From contig JAFSEU010000012.1 of the NCBI GenBank assembly GCA_017435565.1, positions 38,155 to 102,154 of the forward strand: a stretch of 64,000 bases of DNA, written 5' to 3'. Source of the stretch: Oscillospiraceae bacterium. Its GTDB lineage: Bacteria > Bacillota > Clostridia > Oscillospirales > Ruminococcaceae. The notes below the pieces were generated by a model that did no database searches, was not told the origin of the DNA, and saw nothing but the letters and a program-made list of their open reading frames with translations. The translations under genes were made by a program, and so were the position numbers. This document shows, piece after piece, positions 11,201 to 18,465 of this stretch; position 1 is the stretch's first letter, and each line of letters begins with the position of its first letter.

Positions 11201-14200
11201 CTGGCATCTTATAATCGATGAAAAGGAATATAACTTAAGCGCATACAAATCGTTCCGCGTTGAAGAAAATGTTCCTGCTGACCAGCAGCATCTGATTTAC
11301 GGATATGCAGTCAGCTACGGTTACAACGTAAATGGTACTTCGGGTACGATTACTGTTACCAACAAGGACAATACCCCGACTGAAATTGACGTAACAGTCA
11401 ATAAGGTCTGGTCCGATTCGGCTGACCACACCAACGACAGCGTTACATTGCAGCTCTATCAGACAACAAGGAAGGAAGCTTTAACTTACGAAGAGGGTGA
11501 CACTCTGATAATAGAAGAGATTACTCTCAGCCAAACCAATAACTGGACGTATACAACGACTGAAAAGCTTCCCTATAAGGATTCTGTTTCGGGACTGCGC
11601 TATTACTACTACGTTGTTGAAAAGTCATATAATGTCGAAAATGGTGAAACGTATAAGACTAATTACACCAGAAGTGACATTGCAAATCGCCAGACGCTTA
11701 CTGTTACAAACTACGTTCCCGGAAGTATCAATATTGAGAAAAACTGGATTGATACAAACAACGCTACGATACCGAGCAATAGCCTGCTTCTTCCTGATGG
11801 TATTCAGGTAGATATCTACCGCAGACCAGACGAGGTGATGTATGGCGAAGGCGGCGCAACGTTGGATCCCGGTATTCAGGTTTACGCCGATGGCGACTCA
11901 ATAACAAATGGCTTTTGGACGGGCGCCGATCCTTATCCGAATGTTTTGGAAGGAAAGCTACCAAGCACAACTGATGAACCTGCAAATGTAGTGAACAGTG
12001 GCGTAAGTAGCCAGTTGATTGATACTGTGTTTACTACATATAACGATAAAGATTTGAGTGACGCTGATATTAAATTTTCAACAGGTTATAATTTCTATAC
12101 AGTAATTGCAGGTACAAATGATATCAACTATGGTCACTCGATAGATGAAATTGTCGAAGATTATACCACGCTGATACTCGACAAGGTAAAGGCTGTTGAT
12201 TCGAATGTCGTAGTACTTGTCGGTGGTATCCCTCATGAAGATTTCTGGGATGAAGCAGAATCTGAAACGACTACTGGTTTTTCTTATACTGGAGCCTTAC
12301 AGTATGTAGTAGACAATTATCCTACTGATACCTCAAATCAAACTCAGGTAGAAGCCTATGAAAAAACGGTCAACAAGAGAATAGATGATGCAAACGCAAG
12401 AATCAAAGCTCTTGTTGAAAGCTATCAAGGCTTGAAAATCTACTATGTGGATATTCCCGCCGTTTTGGATGCTCTTGTAGAAGAGGGCAAAGAACCGTTG
12501 CACGACGGATGTCATCCTTCTCAGGCTGGCTACAATGCTATCGCTCTGGCTTTCTATGATGCCATCAACACCTACTACGGCGTTGGCACAATGGAAACCC
12601 CTAAGAATATGGAGTCGGGATATCCCGAAGACATAACCGATACCACAAAGTATGAATACGTCGGCACATATACAATCGATAAGCCTGACACCGAGGATGG
12701 CACTTGGACGACAAGCATCGAGCTGCCCACAATGAATGACAGCAACGTAAACTACGTTTACTACGTTGTTGAAAAGACAACAGGTTATACAGTTGCTTAT
12801 AATTCAAACGGTCAGGTTATCGGCGACAATGACGGCGATACAATTTCCGTAACAAACACAGTAGATACGGAAAAAACCTCGATTACAGTCGAAAAACTCT
12901 GGCGCGATAATGACAGCGGCAACAGACCTTCAAGCGTAGAGCTGCAGCTGCAGCGAAAGCTTGAAAACGCAAGCGGCTGGACAGATATCGGCGAGAAATT
13001 CACACTTACCTCTGAAGGTGGGTGGACAACAACAATTACCGACCTTGATGTTACCAATAATAACGGCGTAAAATACCACTATCAGGTGGTTGAAACGGTT
13101 CCTGACGGCTACATAGTAACCTACGGCGATACAAACGGTGATGCGGCCGCAGTTGCAGGAACAACAATCACGGTCACAAATACAAAGACTTTTGACCTCA
13201 CAGTCAAGAAAGTTTGGTCCGACCCCGACCATGTTCTTAACGAAGGCGTTCAGGTTGAAATTTACAGAGATATTGTAAATAACACGGGTGGCAACGGACT
13301 TAACATTATGCCGCTTCAGCTTGCACTTGTTACCCCTGCGGATGGTAATCTCGCTATCACAACGGGCAAGACGGCAACAGTTGAAGTAAACAAGGCAAAC
13401 ACTACGGTTTCGTTTAGTGAAGACCTTGCAACAGCGGTGGTGAATGATAAAACAATTACCGTAACTGCAAGGGATACAACAGGCAACACCGTAATGACGA
13501 TTACCGACGCAGACGGACAGACGGTGAAGGTTAACATTACAGTTACCGACAAGCCCACGTTGACCCTTGCGTTATCACAAAGCTCGATTCTTGCCGGTGA
13601 AACCTCTACGATTTCTGCAGAGCTTTCAGACGGAACAGCAATTGAAAGCATATCTTATGAAATCACAGGCACAGCCGCAACGCTCAGCGGAAACACTTTA
13701 ACAGGTGTAAACGCAGGTACTGTTACTGTCAAGGCTACAGCTACTGTTGGTGATGATACCTACGAAGCAACTACCACACTTACGGTAAATCTTACCGACA
13801 GCTTCACGCTTACGGCAACAGAAAATGCCGACGGCACATTTACAGTAACGCCCAGCCCGTCATACGGCACGTTTGTTTACACATCAAGTAATGATTCAAT
13901 CGCAACGGTTGATAAGAATACAGGTGTTGTAACAATCCACGGCGCAGGCACTGTAACAATCACAGCTACACGAAACGGCGAAGATACAGCTTCGGTTGAT
14001 ATTAAAGTTCCTCTGACAGTATCACCTGAATCTGTTACAATGTCAACAAGTGGTTCGACTTCGACGCAGGAGCTTACCGTAAACAGCACCGATGTTACTT
14101 ACGAATCAAGTGACGAAACGGTCGCAACAGTTAGTGACGACGGCGTGATTACAGCAAAAGGTGATGGCAGTGCTACAATTACTGTATATTACCATAAGGG

Positions 14201-15800
14201 TCAGGCTGATGAGCAGTCTAAGACAGTTAATGTTACTGTTTCATCAGGACCTCTTGCGACGGTAGGTTCAAGTGGATATACGTTGAATCTTGATTCAAGT
14301 AAGACTGTTGAGAGCGTATCTGTTACATTTGGTGATATGGGAAGCGATTTGTCTGCTAATATGTACCAGGGAGGTACTGAAAAGGCCTATGCTTGGTTGG
14401 ATTATGATAATGGTACTTTGTCATATACAACATGGGGAAATACATTCCATTATTCGCAATCAGTAAGTGGAAATACTCTGTTGTTTGAAAGAGGAAGTAA
14501 CGAAGCTATTGCGTTGGACAAATTACAAATATCACTTCAAAACGGAAGTTCATCTTGGGAAATCGAAACCATTGTCGTCACCTACAGCGATGGTACAGTA
14601 GTTACCCACTCAGCGGCTGGCTCTACGTCATCAGGCGGCGGAGGTTCAGGCGGCGAGGTAGTTGAAGAAACCTTCCCCATTACCTTAGGCACTGTTAACA
14701 AGGGCGATACAGTTAAAGTTGTTTTAACAGGTCCTGCCTCCAAATACGTCAACGGTGCATTGTCAGGAAATGTTAATGGAACCTGGACAAATCAGTCCTG
14801 GGAGTCTACATTTGACAGCAGTGGTAATCTCGTGCTTGAGATCGTCAGCGAATATGACTTTACTGATGCACAGCTTCAGAAGTGGTGGTGTTCCAGTGAC
14901 GGAAGTACTTCAGATTTGATTGATGAAGTTCAGGCAGTCAGCTATGAGATAATACCTGCTGGTAATTCGGGTAACACAGGTGGCGGAGATGAACCTGTTG
15001 GAGATACGGTTACAGGAAATGATTTGAATGTCGGCACAAATCCGAGTGTTGCTATCGATTCAAGTAAAACTGTAACCACACTTACGCTTACATTATCTGA
15101 CGATACAGTGAATGGCAGCTATTCGAATTTTGCTGTATATATTGGAAATTATCTTGCTGGAGCAAACATCGCCTCGCAAAACGGTACTATTACAGTAAGT
15201 CAAGAATGGGGTGGATGCACATATACAGTGACTGGAAATACCGTTACGTTGACTCTTAATAAATCAGCGGATGCAATTATCTTTGCTAATTACGGAGGTA
15301 GTAATGTAGTATCATCCTACACCATCACTTACGCATCAACCGCAGCCGCGTCATACTCCCTTCTCAATCGCGTATCATACGCACCGCCTTCAAGGGCATA
15401 TGCGTTGCTTGCAGATGCAACCTACCCCGAGCTGGTAGATACAGTTCTGATAACTTCGACTGAGGATTGGACGTACATTTACGAAAACCTCCCCGTATAT
15501 GATTCAAATGGTAATCCGTATTACTACTGGATAGTCGAGGTTGGCGCAAACGGCTTCACGCCGAGCTACAGCTTCTCAGACGGTGACGATGTCGCAATTG
15601 ACGCAGACTACTGCATAAACGCAGAAAATGCAGGCAACGCGACCGCAACCGTTAAGAATACACCAAATGACACTTCAACCTCCCTGCCTTCAACCGGCGG
15701 TCAGGGAACGCAAAGGTACTATGTAACAGGCATAGCAATTATGCTCTGTGCATTAGCCGGAATCTATGGATTTAAGCGGAGGCAGAGAAGCCAAAGCTAA
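2247..15800 (+). CDS. Giant LPSTG-anchored Cna_B-repeat adhesin with embedded SGNH hydrolase
   Basis: A 4517-residue cell-wall protein. The GTG start follows AAAGGGGG by 7 nt. Residues ~19-40 are a Lys/Arg plus hydrophobic signal segment. Residues ~280-1320 hold about six related beta domains of ~120-160 aa, with repeated starts like KSGSYNAANGTIEW and KTGSYDASTGNIIW. About 12 Cna_B-type domains follow; their first strands (pattern V-x-K-x-W) lie near nt 6230, 6585, 6880, 7166, 7494, 7785, 10480, 11035, 11392, 11728, 12881 and 13198. Three of these Cna_B folds carry insertions: a beta module (~7915-8230), an SGNH/GDSL hydrolase (~11840-12620; Ser3218, Asn3291, Asp3420, His3423), and Ig-like plus carbohydrate-binding-like modules (~13275-15400). 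The C-terminus is LPSTG (4480-4484), a hydrophobic helix and a KRRQR tail, the sortase substrate pattern. Likely a pilus tip or stalk adhesin attached by the adjacent sortase. The ligand is unknown. Confidence 0.92.
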   Translation: MKEVRGVIENYILNHDRNKRLLALFLALAILVSFAVPASLIQPANSMTANSDGGATLLSDDTDRPTPTVSETITAPNASGKPFTSACTYIPLKSESIEGYISTVTVVYSEPSDDAEPIYDEITNEIIGYTYPPVDTDGDGIADSISIPAGADESTEFELKITYKLPPSYTANSLSTNDPCMYYILPENFTVLEDLYGSLVYVLDEEYNRDLPAAYFSVDDDTGLVVIQFTDEYIQYLKDNGTTATGTLVISGSMGRADTADGDSSIELGGFTITSEFEDKPNSVTKSQGTVAPNANGGADVTWSVTVYDGGYGFTGWSVKDANFVGASVIMNPEGQFGTWNGDTYTFTSEPGVSSVTFTYTKTLSVAEIEALYDANNLTVTNRVDITNPDGLTDSAESSASLERPSVEKVGTADYETGSYGNVINWEITVTNPYGGPLNEYVVSDTYLSQQSATLVVKDAQGNVLTSGTDYTYNSGNDLTLTTNKSEVIISYQTQGWGGNTYTNNAVLKDGSTQISNDSETVTYENATHLGKQGVYDPETNTIVWFVTAESHIGFLDGYKIYDRGVFGPGFAITSLEQIDIISVDGMNGTTVYSDLTAVENSDGSITYKDSNGTVYGTVSFVADDTSNSVVQIVSADSTNKVGITKVEFSFSTPVVEGQTEYSNTVEPESGQGDTAKVTPSCQYNIDKSGSYNAANGTIEWTISVKNNTALDTASLNDVTLTDAALVGMSASDLALSWAMDTSGNYDFTLSSSGNVVTITDANGNAVATLTIDSAAGTITFSSVTAGFNDIGLKYTKTVSQELIKQAASQTTTVSNTLSAEVPGDNPTDVSETVTVTNPYSITKTGSYDASTGNIIWTVEVQNTSGTLSDIELTDDAFGNLASGTGIEISQAHGYYNVWNVTAQGSDNSFTFTNNGTSYGTMALSDGKITFTDSGDNGLQYVKFTYQTKATAGNNESETNTISSNKLPDVTSDPVTVTNPYTMSKSAVGEYNPETGLVTWSVVVKDTSWNSLDGVVLADTQFNNLVSVWGDYAYFYYSWGESVSLSSKTQDNVITIYKSQNCSYNGSWGTYDVPYATLTFADGKVAIDVIDAKALGYGVDTDLDEVKFSYQTKVTQEDIANGYVTNTIGTHGTGVGPSEGSSATHQITNREVLFDKYSTTNDVETHGDGEATYTPAWTINIRKDDGYSSDEPILVDVLSADNGGKHYITAAQLSAIKVSAKQYEADSSYTLLESGYTIVGTGEVTDDNGTVLGYSGFTVTFNDSVDTANYRYLQITYNTSANTSGVVGQGSGTTATFTNSATFDSDKSDGDNFTYTEIPEDYVETISLNVNKTWSDGGSTALRTDVQFKLLQKIGSNGEWTYYDSDDEGDEADIFTISSNGSDTWTYTINNLPKTTPYSEYGQENIYYKVEEITEISGYKTTYVGNYDNGTNSNGAVIQIINTLVSVEVEKKWVNNNPDGTLNPVSVTLQYSADNGSTWNDYTNGTIELSGSNNWTYKWTALDPDYIYRVNELAVDGYTTTYSATSVDGVNNQKITITNTSNNITVNKNWVDVDGYRPASGTVTVGLYKIVGDSEELVGELKPLDGSDYQTLTWYGLESGAEYFVEEIGADGYVVTYKNASGQETQNVKSGGTINITNTLVSVYVEKSWSGYQSGTTPPDVEVKLQYKAKDAENIEANWNDYTVDGTVCTATLSYANSSLKAAWHNLNPDYVYRVVEVNTLSGYTVSYSEDYIDGVTDQYFNIYNTSNNISVYKLWSDDQTNRPTNVEVGLYKIVDGEEELVSTQILTGTYGQTLTWYGLEPNYQYIVREADIEGYVTTYKNSSGTATQNATIGDTITITNTKNNIKISKVWKDLNGNTITPDIDSIKLDVYQSQSGVPAISDSVTDRTTYTGEDGSVTGAFALPDLQAGDKLTLRINSNQGYIQYCNGCIGANDAAGNWVQLEWNGTINSYYLDLTFDVTQDLTNVVFQTWYNGSSQNGSPDYIDSVDYSIQSWTLYDTITVTPDDNGNWTYNLTNLPTGTAPGEYIYKFVEQTVDGYYATYTNNDGVTPTSNSQVTITNNEAETVDKVAYDKDGNAIVSGSLIKPNSLEKATIDGVECYVIHYQITPCKSGLKIIDTLPTGWSFCTSAPYNPVGYWDQWNIYSLSSGTGENNYQYDNTSTPHTVTFYNAKWSHVDYYISIPVETLDNKIKESNSVLVENTAALESENSQPTTNRIVVSNSTSGNNDDSLIDKTASINKAGDLKYTVVFNPEGKNLANGDEVHLTDDFNLLDCVNANGVAFLDQADVKLSSFTVERADSITYDSNGNLVFDENGILDYEGTVINAYYTPTYEPTETTVTVLEFATSTYYEYNMWETSDFEIGDQITFVVSATDKANSSWGETGPYIMADEWNNGYYTKLVDFTEKASYNSETKQWTYTYTVDKDYAKLAIGSYNYNSGEYNWANSYVTDVSATTSTTTQLSTVTLDITVPDETPIVITYYYTISPLPNGSTVTASNSISFDTGNYNGSDTNDATEFLVNKTSSTISVATAPTIKKVSISDYSVKVDAEFKMAYWDGVNNCWVFAVAQEKGEGNIVKPVWTTTDGATATATDNTIPSNAHSFELGTIDISLEDGKLYKLIETSMPFGYHGYNLAADFNATYNYTGSETDYDGNMEGKPNYAAYITAVKDSMAAAARTEAIFEDLLQGYLAGYANPYSAFFTEFEPVYYFAYEDADYATPSGFAEQVTTVATTGELILNNSEMIEITIDKTWDQTAIDEVGVEVTDVKSIVKLYWSTVKKSTGFPEQLYEVNDTYFSSLKDVEGFQNPQVVGTADDPNTEEIESVTAKWGLLPSGYMGQPIYYYVKEIGYMVGTKTYYYLESADEYVYARLDDQGNIIPLAEDGTDLSGTDYVTVGIKPIYTGNGTNNNPNWVDTSKNKQVEIDIQNTAGLKIEKLWRTSDNKDFFDPEVNMKPPLDSVPIILYGTLASTGIEQMIGSFTVGTANDWHLIIDEKEYNLSAYKSFRVEENVPADQQHLIYGYAVSYGYNVNGTSGTITVTNKDNTPTEIDVTVNKVWSDSADHTNDSVTLQLYQTTRKEALTYEEGDTLIIEEITLSQTNNWTYTTTEKLPYKDSVSGLRYYYYVVEKSYNVENGETYKTNYTRSDIANRQTLTVTNYVPGSINIEKNWIDTNNATIPSNSLLLPDGIQVDIYRRPDEVMYGEGGATLDPGIQVYADGDSITNGFWTGADPYPNVLEGKLPSTTDEPANVVNSGVSSQLIDTVFTTYNDKDLSDADIKFSTGYNFYTVIAGTNDINYGHSIDEIVEDYTTLILDKVKAVDSNVVVLVGGIPHEDFWDEAESETTTGFSYTGALQYVVDNYPTDTSNQTQVEAYEKTVNKRIDDANARIKALVESYQGLKIYYVDIPAVLDALVEEGKEPLHDGCHPSQAGYNAIALAFYDAINTYYGVGTMETPKNMESGYPEDITDTTKYEYVGTYTIDKPDTEDGTWTTSIELPTMNDSNVNYVYYVVEKTTGYTVAYNSNGQVIGDNDGDTISVTNTVDTEKTSITVEKLWRDNDSGNRPSSVELQLQRKLENASGWTDIGEKFTLTSEGGWTTTITDLDVTNNNGVKYHYQVVETVPDGYIVTYGDTNGDAAAVAGTTITVTNTKTFDLTVKKVWSDPDHVLNEGVQVEIYRDIVNNTGGNGLNIMPLQLALVTPADGNLAITTGKTATVEVNKANTTVSFSEDLATAVVNDKTITVTARDTTGNTVMTITDADGQTVKVNITVTDKPTLTLALSQSSILAGETSTISAELSDGTAIESISYEITGTAATLSGNTLTGVNAGTVTVKATATVGDDTYEATTTLTVNLTDSFTLTATENADGTFTVTPSPSYGTFVYTSSNDSIATVDKNTGVVTIHGAGTVTITATRNGEDTASVDIKVPLTVSPESVTMSTSGSTSTQELTVNSTDVTYESSDETVATVSDDGVITAKGDGSATITVYYHKGQADEQSKTVNVTVSSGPLATVGSSGYTLNLDSSKTVESVSVTFGDMGSDLSANMYQGGTEKAYAWLDYDNGTLSYTTWGNTFHYSQSVSGNTLLFERGSNEAIALDKLQISLQNGSSSWEIETIVVTYSDGTVVTHSAAGSTSSGGGGSGGEVVEETFPITLGTVNKGDTVKVVLTGPASKYVNGALSGNVNGTWTNQSWESTFDSSGNLVLEIVSEYDFTDAQLQKWWCSSDGSTSDLIDEVQAVSYEIIPAGNSGNTGGGDEPVGDTVTGNDLNVGTNPSVAIDSSKTVTTLTLTLSDDTVNGSYSNFAVYIGNYLAGANIASQNGTITVSQEWGGCTYTVTGNTVTLTLNKSADAIIFANYGGSNVVSSYTITYASTAAASYSLLNRVSYAPPSRAYALLADATYPELVDTVLITSTEDWTYIYENLPVYDSNGNPYYYWIVEVGANGFTPSYSFSDGDDVAIDADYCINAENAGNATATVKNTPNDTSTSLPSTGGQGTQRYYVTGIAIMLCALAGIYGFKRRQRSQS
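11840..12620 (+). other. SGNH/GDSL hydrolase domain inserted inside a Cna_B domain
   Basis: This is a domain within the giant adhesin, not a separate gene. Block I is YADGDSITN (Ser3218), block II is a Gly in NSGVSSQ, block III is AGTNDIN (Asn3291), and block V is DGCHPS (Asp3420, His3423). All four SGNH landmarks are present in order with normal spacing, so the domain is probably catalytic, for example an esterase or deacetylase. It interrupts the Cna_B domain that starts at nt ~11728 after VQVDIYRRP; the fold resumes at YVGTYTIDKP (nt ~12657). Confidence 0.85.
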
Positions 15801-15828
15801 ATTATAAATCTAAGGTAATTAAACGTTC

Positions 15829-15869
15829 GCAAGGGTAAAGCGGCGAGTAGCTTTACGCCGCACCCTTGC
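15829..15869 (+). promoter_or_regulatory. Intercistronic hairpin between giant adhesin and major pilin
   Basis: GCAAGGGT pairs with ACCCTTGC and the inner GCGGCG pairs with CGCCGC, with an AAA bulge and a 10-nt loop. No U-tract follows directly, so it is not a standard terminator. It may protect or mark the 5' end of a processed pilin mRNA. Confidence 0.6.
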
Positions 15870-15900
15870 ACAACCACAATATTTTTAAAGGAGAAGAATT

Positions 15901-17409
15901 ATGAAAAACACAACAATGAGAAAACTCGCAGGTATCGCAGCAATCGTAACACTCGCTTCCTGCATGATGGCACCCATGGGCATGACTGCTTTTGCAGTAG
16001 CCGCTGACACAAGTGATATTACAATTTCCGGAGCTGTCACAGGCTCAGAGTATGTAGGTTATAAGTTGATGACCTTGACTCAGAACGGCACTTCTTTTTC
16101 TTACACGATCAACTCAAAATATTCGGAAATTTTGCAGGCAGCTGCAGACGTTGATTCTGATGACGCTGTACTTGAATATCTTGAAAGTGACGATGTTGAT
16201 ATTAGAGCATTTGCAGATGCAGTTTATATGGGAATTCTTGCTGACGGTACAATTGAATCTGATGAAGTGCTTTCAGCAACAGAAGCAACAACTGTAGAAC
16301 AGGGTTATTACCTTGTTGTAGAAACAAAGACAGGTAATTCCGATCCTGATGATACATATTCACTCGCAATGCTTGATACCGCTGGTGATGATAATGTAAC
16401 TATCACAACAAAGGAAAGCACACCTACTCTCTTTAAAAAGATTAAGGATAAAAACGATACTGAAAATACAACATCGGATTGGCAGGATAGTGCTGACCAT
16501 GATATCGGAGATTCGATTGATTTCCAGTTGACTGGTACAGTTTCCAGCAAGTACGATGATTATAAAGAATACTACTATGCGTTCCACGATACACTCTCTC
16601 CTGGTCTGACATTTAATAATGACGTTCAGGTTTATGTTGGTGGAGTAGAAATCACAGAAGGCTTCGAAGTTGTTACCTCTACAACAGATGGCTGCACATT
16701 TGAAGTAGTGTTTGAAGATCTTAAGGATATTGATTCTGTAACAGCTACAAGCAAGATTGTAGTTGAATATTCTGCTACATTGAATGAAAATGCTGAAATC
16801 GGTTCAACAGGCAACCCCAACGTTGCTGACCTTGAGTACAACGTAAATCCCTACTTTACCGATGCTAATAACGATGGTAAAGATGATACAACAGGTGAAG
16901 AAGAGGAAACAGGTTACACTCCCGAAGATAAGGTAATTGCTTTTACTTATAAGGTAGAAGTAAACAAAACAGATGGTACTAACGCCTTGGATGGTGCTAC
17001 ATTTACGCTTGAAAAGAATGTCAATGGTACTTGGACAGCACTTGAACTTGTTGAAGCTGATAACGGTTCGACATTCACATTTACAGGACTTGATGACGGC
17101 GATTACAGATTGACAGAAACCGAAGCTCCTCAGAATTACAATAAACTGACAGATCCGATTGAATTTACTGTATCTGCTGAACATGATGTAGAAGAAGCAA
17201 ATCCTCAGCTCACAGCTCTTACTGGCGATACATTTACAGGTAATGTAACTACTGGTATATTGTCTACAGAAATTGTGAACGAATCCGGTTCTAAGCTCCC
17301 CTCAACCGGTGGTATCGGTACAACTCTCTTCTACGTAATCGGTGGCACAATGGCAGCAGGCGCCGGCGTTTACCTCATCTCCAAGAAGAGAATGAACAAG
17401 GAAGACTAA
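15901..17409 (+). CDS. Major pilin, isopeptide-forming LPSTG fimbrial protein
   Basis: A 502-aa secreted pilin subunit. The signal peptide ends near AFAVAA (residues ~30-35). After an N-terminal domain, a middle beta domain (~170-345) opens with LFKKIKDKND, the usual place of an isopeptide lysine, and ends around EYNVNPYF. A C-terminal SpaA/Cna_B-type domain (~347-440) starts VEVNKTDG and has the E-box-like YRLTETEAP. The cell-wall sorting signal is LPSTG (466-470), a hydrophobic helix and KKRMNKED. Family knowledge: such subunits are polymerised by class C sortases and stabilised by Lys-Asn bonds. I do not see a clear YPK pilin motif, so the linking lysine is not assigned. AAAGGAG lies before the ATG. 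The next gene is the sortase. Confidence 0.9.
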   Translation: MKNTTMRKLAGIAAIVTLASCMMAPMGMTAFAVAADTSDITISGAVTGSEYVGYKLMTLTQNGTSFSYTINSKYSEILQAAADVDSDDAVLEYLESDDVDIRAFADAVYMGILADGTIESDEVLSATEATTVEQGYYLVVETKTGNSDPDDTYSLAMLDTAGDDNVTITTKESTPTLFKKIKDKNDTENTTSDWQDSADHDIGDSIDFQLTGTVSSKYDDYKEYYYAFHDTLSPGLTFNNDVQVYVGGVEITEGFEVVTSTTDGCTFEVVFEDLKDIDSVTATSKIVVEYSATLNENAEIGSTGNPNVADLEYNVNPYFTDANNDGKDDTTGEEEETGYTPEDKVIAFTYKVEVNKTDGTNALDGATFTLEKNVNGTWTALELVEADNGSTFTFTGLDDGDYRLTETEAPQNYNKLTDPIEFTVSAEHDVEEANPQLTALTGDTFTGNVTTGILSTEIVNESGSKLPSTGGIGTTLFYVIGGTMAAGAGVYLISKKRMNKED

Positions 17410-17477
17410 TTAAGTCTTAACGCAATAAATTATTATTTAAACCCAAAAGCGATTAACTACTAATTAAAACACAAAAC

Positions 17478-17512
17478 AAACCGCCGATGGCATAAAATGT
17501 CATCGGCGGTTT
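17478..17512 (+). terminator. Intercistronic hairpin, partial terminator between pilin and sortase
   Basis: AAACCGCCGATG pairs perfectly with CATCGGCGGTTT around an 11-nt loop. The following TTTATCG is a weak U-tract. It could reduce sortase transcription relative to pilin. Confidence 0.6.
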
Positions 17513-17540
17513 ATCGTAAAACATTACAGGAGGGTCGGAA

Positions 17541-18416
17541 TTGAAAAAAAAATCAGGCGTAATTTCAACAATAATCTTTACATTGATTTTCATTATCGGC
17601 CTTGCTATAATGCTTTATCCCATTGTCAGCGACTGGTGGAACTCAAAGGTACAAAGCCGTGCGGTAGCAAGCTATGACCAAACGGTTGCCGAAATGGACG
17701 AAACCGAATATGAGCTGATTCTGCAAAAGGCGCGCGATTATAACGCAAAAGTCGCAAAGCTTAACGCTCCGCTTGCCGAGGCAGACTCACTCCCCGAATA
17801 CTATGAAATTCTTGATGTTTCGGGAACGGGTATTATGGGATATATCACCATCCCGTTGATTAAGGTTGAGATTCCGATATATCACGGAACGAGCGAATCG
17901 GTTCTCAACATTGCCGCCGGACATCTTCAAGGCACGGCATTTCCAATCGGAGGAGAAAACACACACGCTGTAATTTCAGCGCACAGAGGTCTTCCTACTT
18001 CAAAACTGTTCAGCGACCTTGACAAGCTTGTTGTCGGAGATACGTTTACAGTAACGATTCTCAATGAGGTTTATACCTACGAGGTTGAGGATATATTCAT
18101 TGTTGAGCCTCACGAGGTTGAAAAGCTTGCGGTAATTCCTAATGGCGATTATGTCACTCTGATGACTTGTACACCCTACGGCGTAAACAGTCACCGTTTA
18201 CTTCTGCGCTCAAAACGAATTGAAACCGTTTATCAGAGCACGGTCAGAGTTGTGTCGGATGCCGTTCAGGTTGACCCGCTGCTGGTTGTTCCGCTTCTGT
18301 CAACTCCGCTGCTCATCGGGTTGATTATTTTCTGGATTTTCAGCGGCAGGAAGAAAAAATCTCTGCCTTACAGAAATCCGCTTTATACTTTGCCGCCAAG
18401 AAAATATGATGAATAA
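17541..18416 (+). CDS. Class C sortase (pilus polymerase)
   Basis: A 291-aa transpeptidase that joins pilin subunits and cleaves LPxTG motifs outside the membrane. It has an N-terminal helix (residues ~8-27) and a C-terminal helix (~250-272), the two-anchor topology of class C. His148 is in SAHRG, Cys210 in TLMTCTPYG and Arg219 in NSHRLLLRS, giving the full catalytic set. The canonical DPW/DPF lid before the catalytic domain is not evident; the corresponding stretch reads NAPLAEADSLPEYY. The start is TTG, chosen because AGGAGGG lies 6 nt upstream. It closes the operon with the two LPSTG substrates and is followed by a strong terminator. Confidence 0.92.
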   Translation: MKKKSGVISTIIFTLIFIIGLAIMLYPIVSDWWNSKVQSRAVASYDQTVAEMDETEYELILQKARDYNAKVAKLNAPLAEADSLPEYYEILDVSGTGIMGYITIPLIKVEIPIYHGTSESVLNIAAGHLQGTAFPIGGENTHAVISAHRGLPTSKLFSDLDKLVVGDTFTVTILNEVYTYEVEDIFIVEPHEVEKLAVIPNGDYVTLMTCTPYGVNSHRLLLRSKRIETVYQSTVRVVSDAVQVDPLLVVPLLSTPLLIGLIIFWIFSGRKKKSLPYRNPLYTLPPRKYDE

Positions 18417-18423
18417 ACAAACA

Positions 18424-18459
18424 AAAGCCCTTTCGGATATGAAAGGGCTTTGCGTTTTT
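18424..18459. terminator. Bidirectional terminator after sortase / sigma factor
   Basis: AAAGCCCTTTC pairs with GAAAGGGCTTT around a 6-nt loop, followed by GCGTTTTT. It sits between convergent genes. Confidence 0.85.
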
Positions 18460-18465
18460 CAGGGT

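Noticed and set aside
40..18416. Mobile element origin of the pilus region
   Set aside because: No transposase, integrase, tRNA site or flanking direct repeats were seen, although the adhesin itself shows signs of module exchange.
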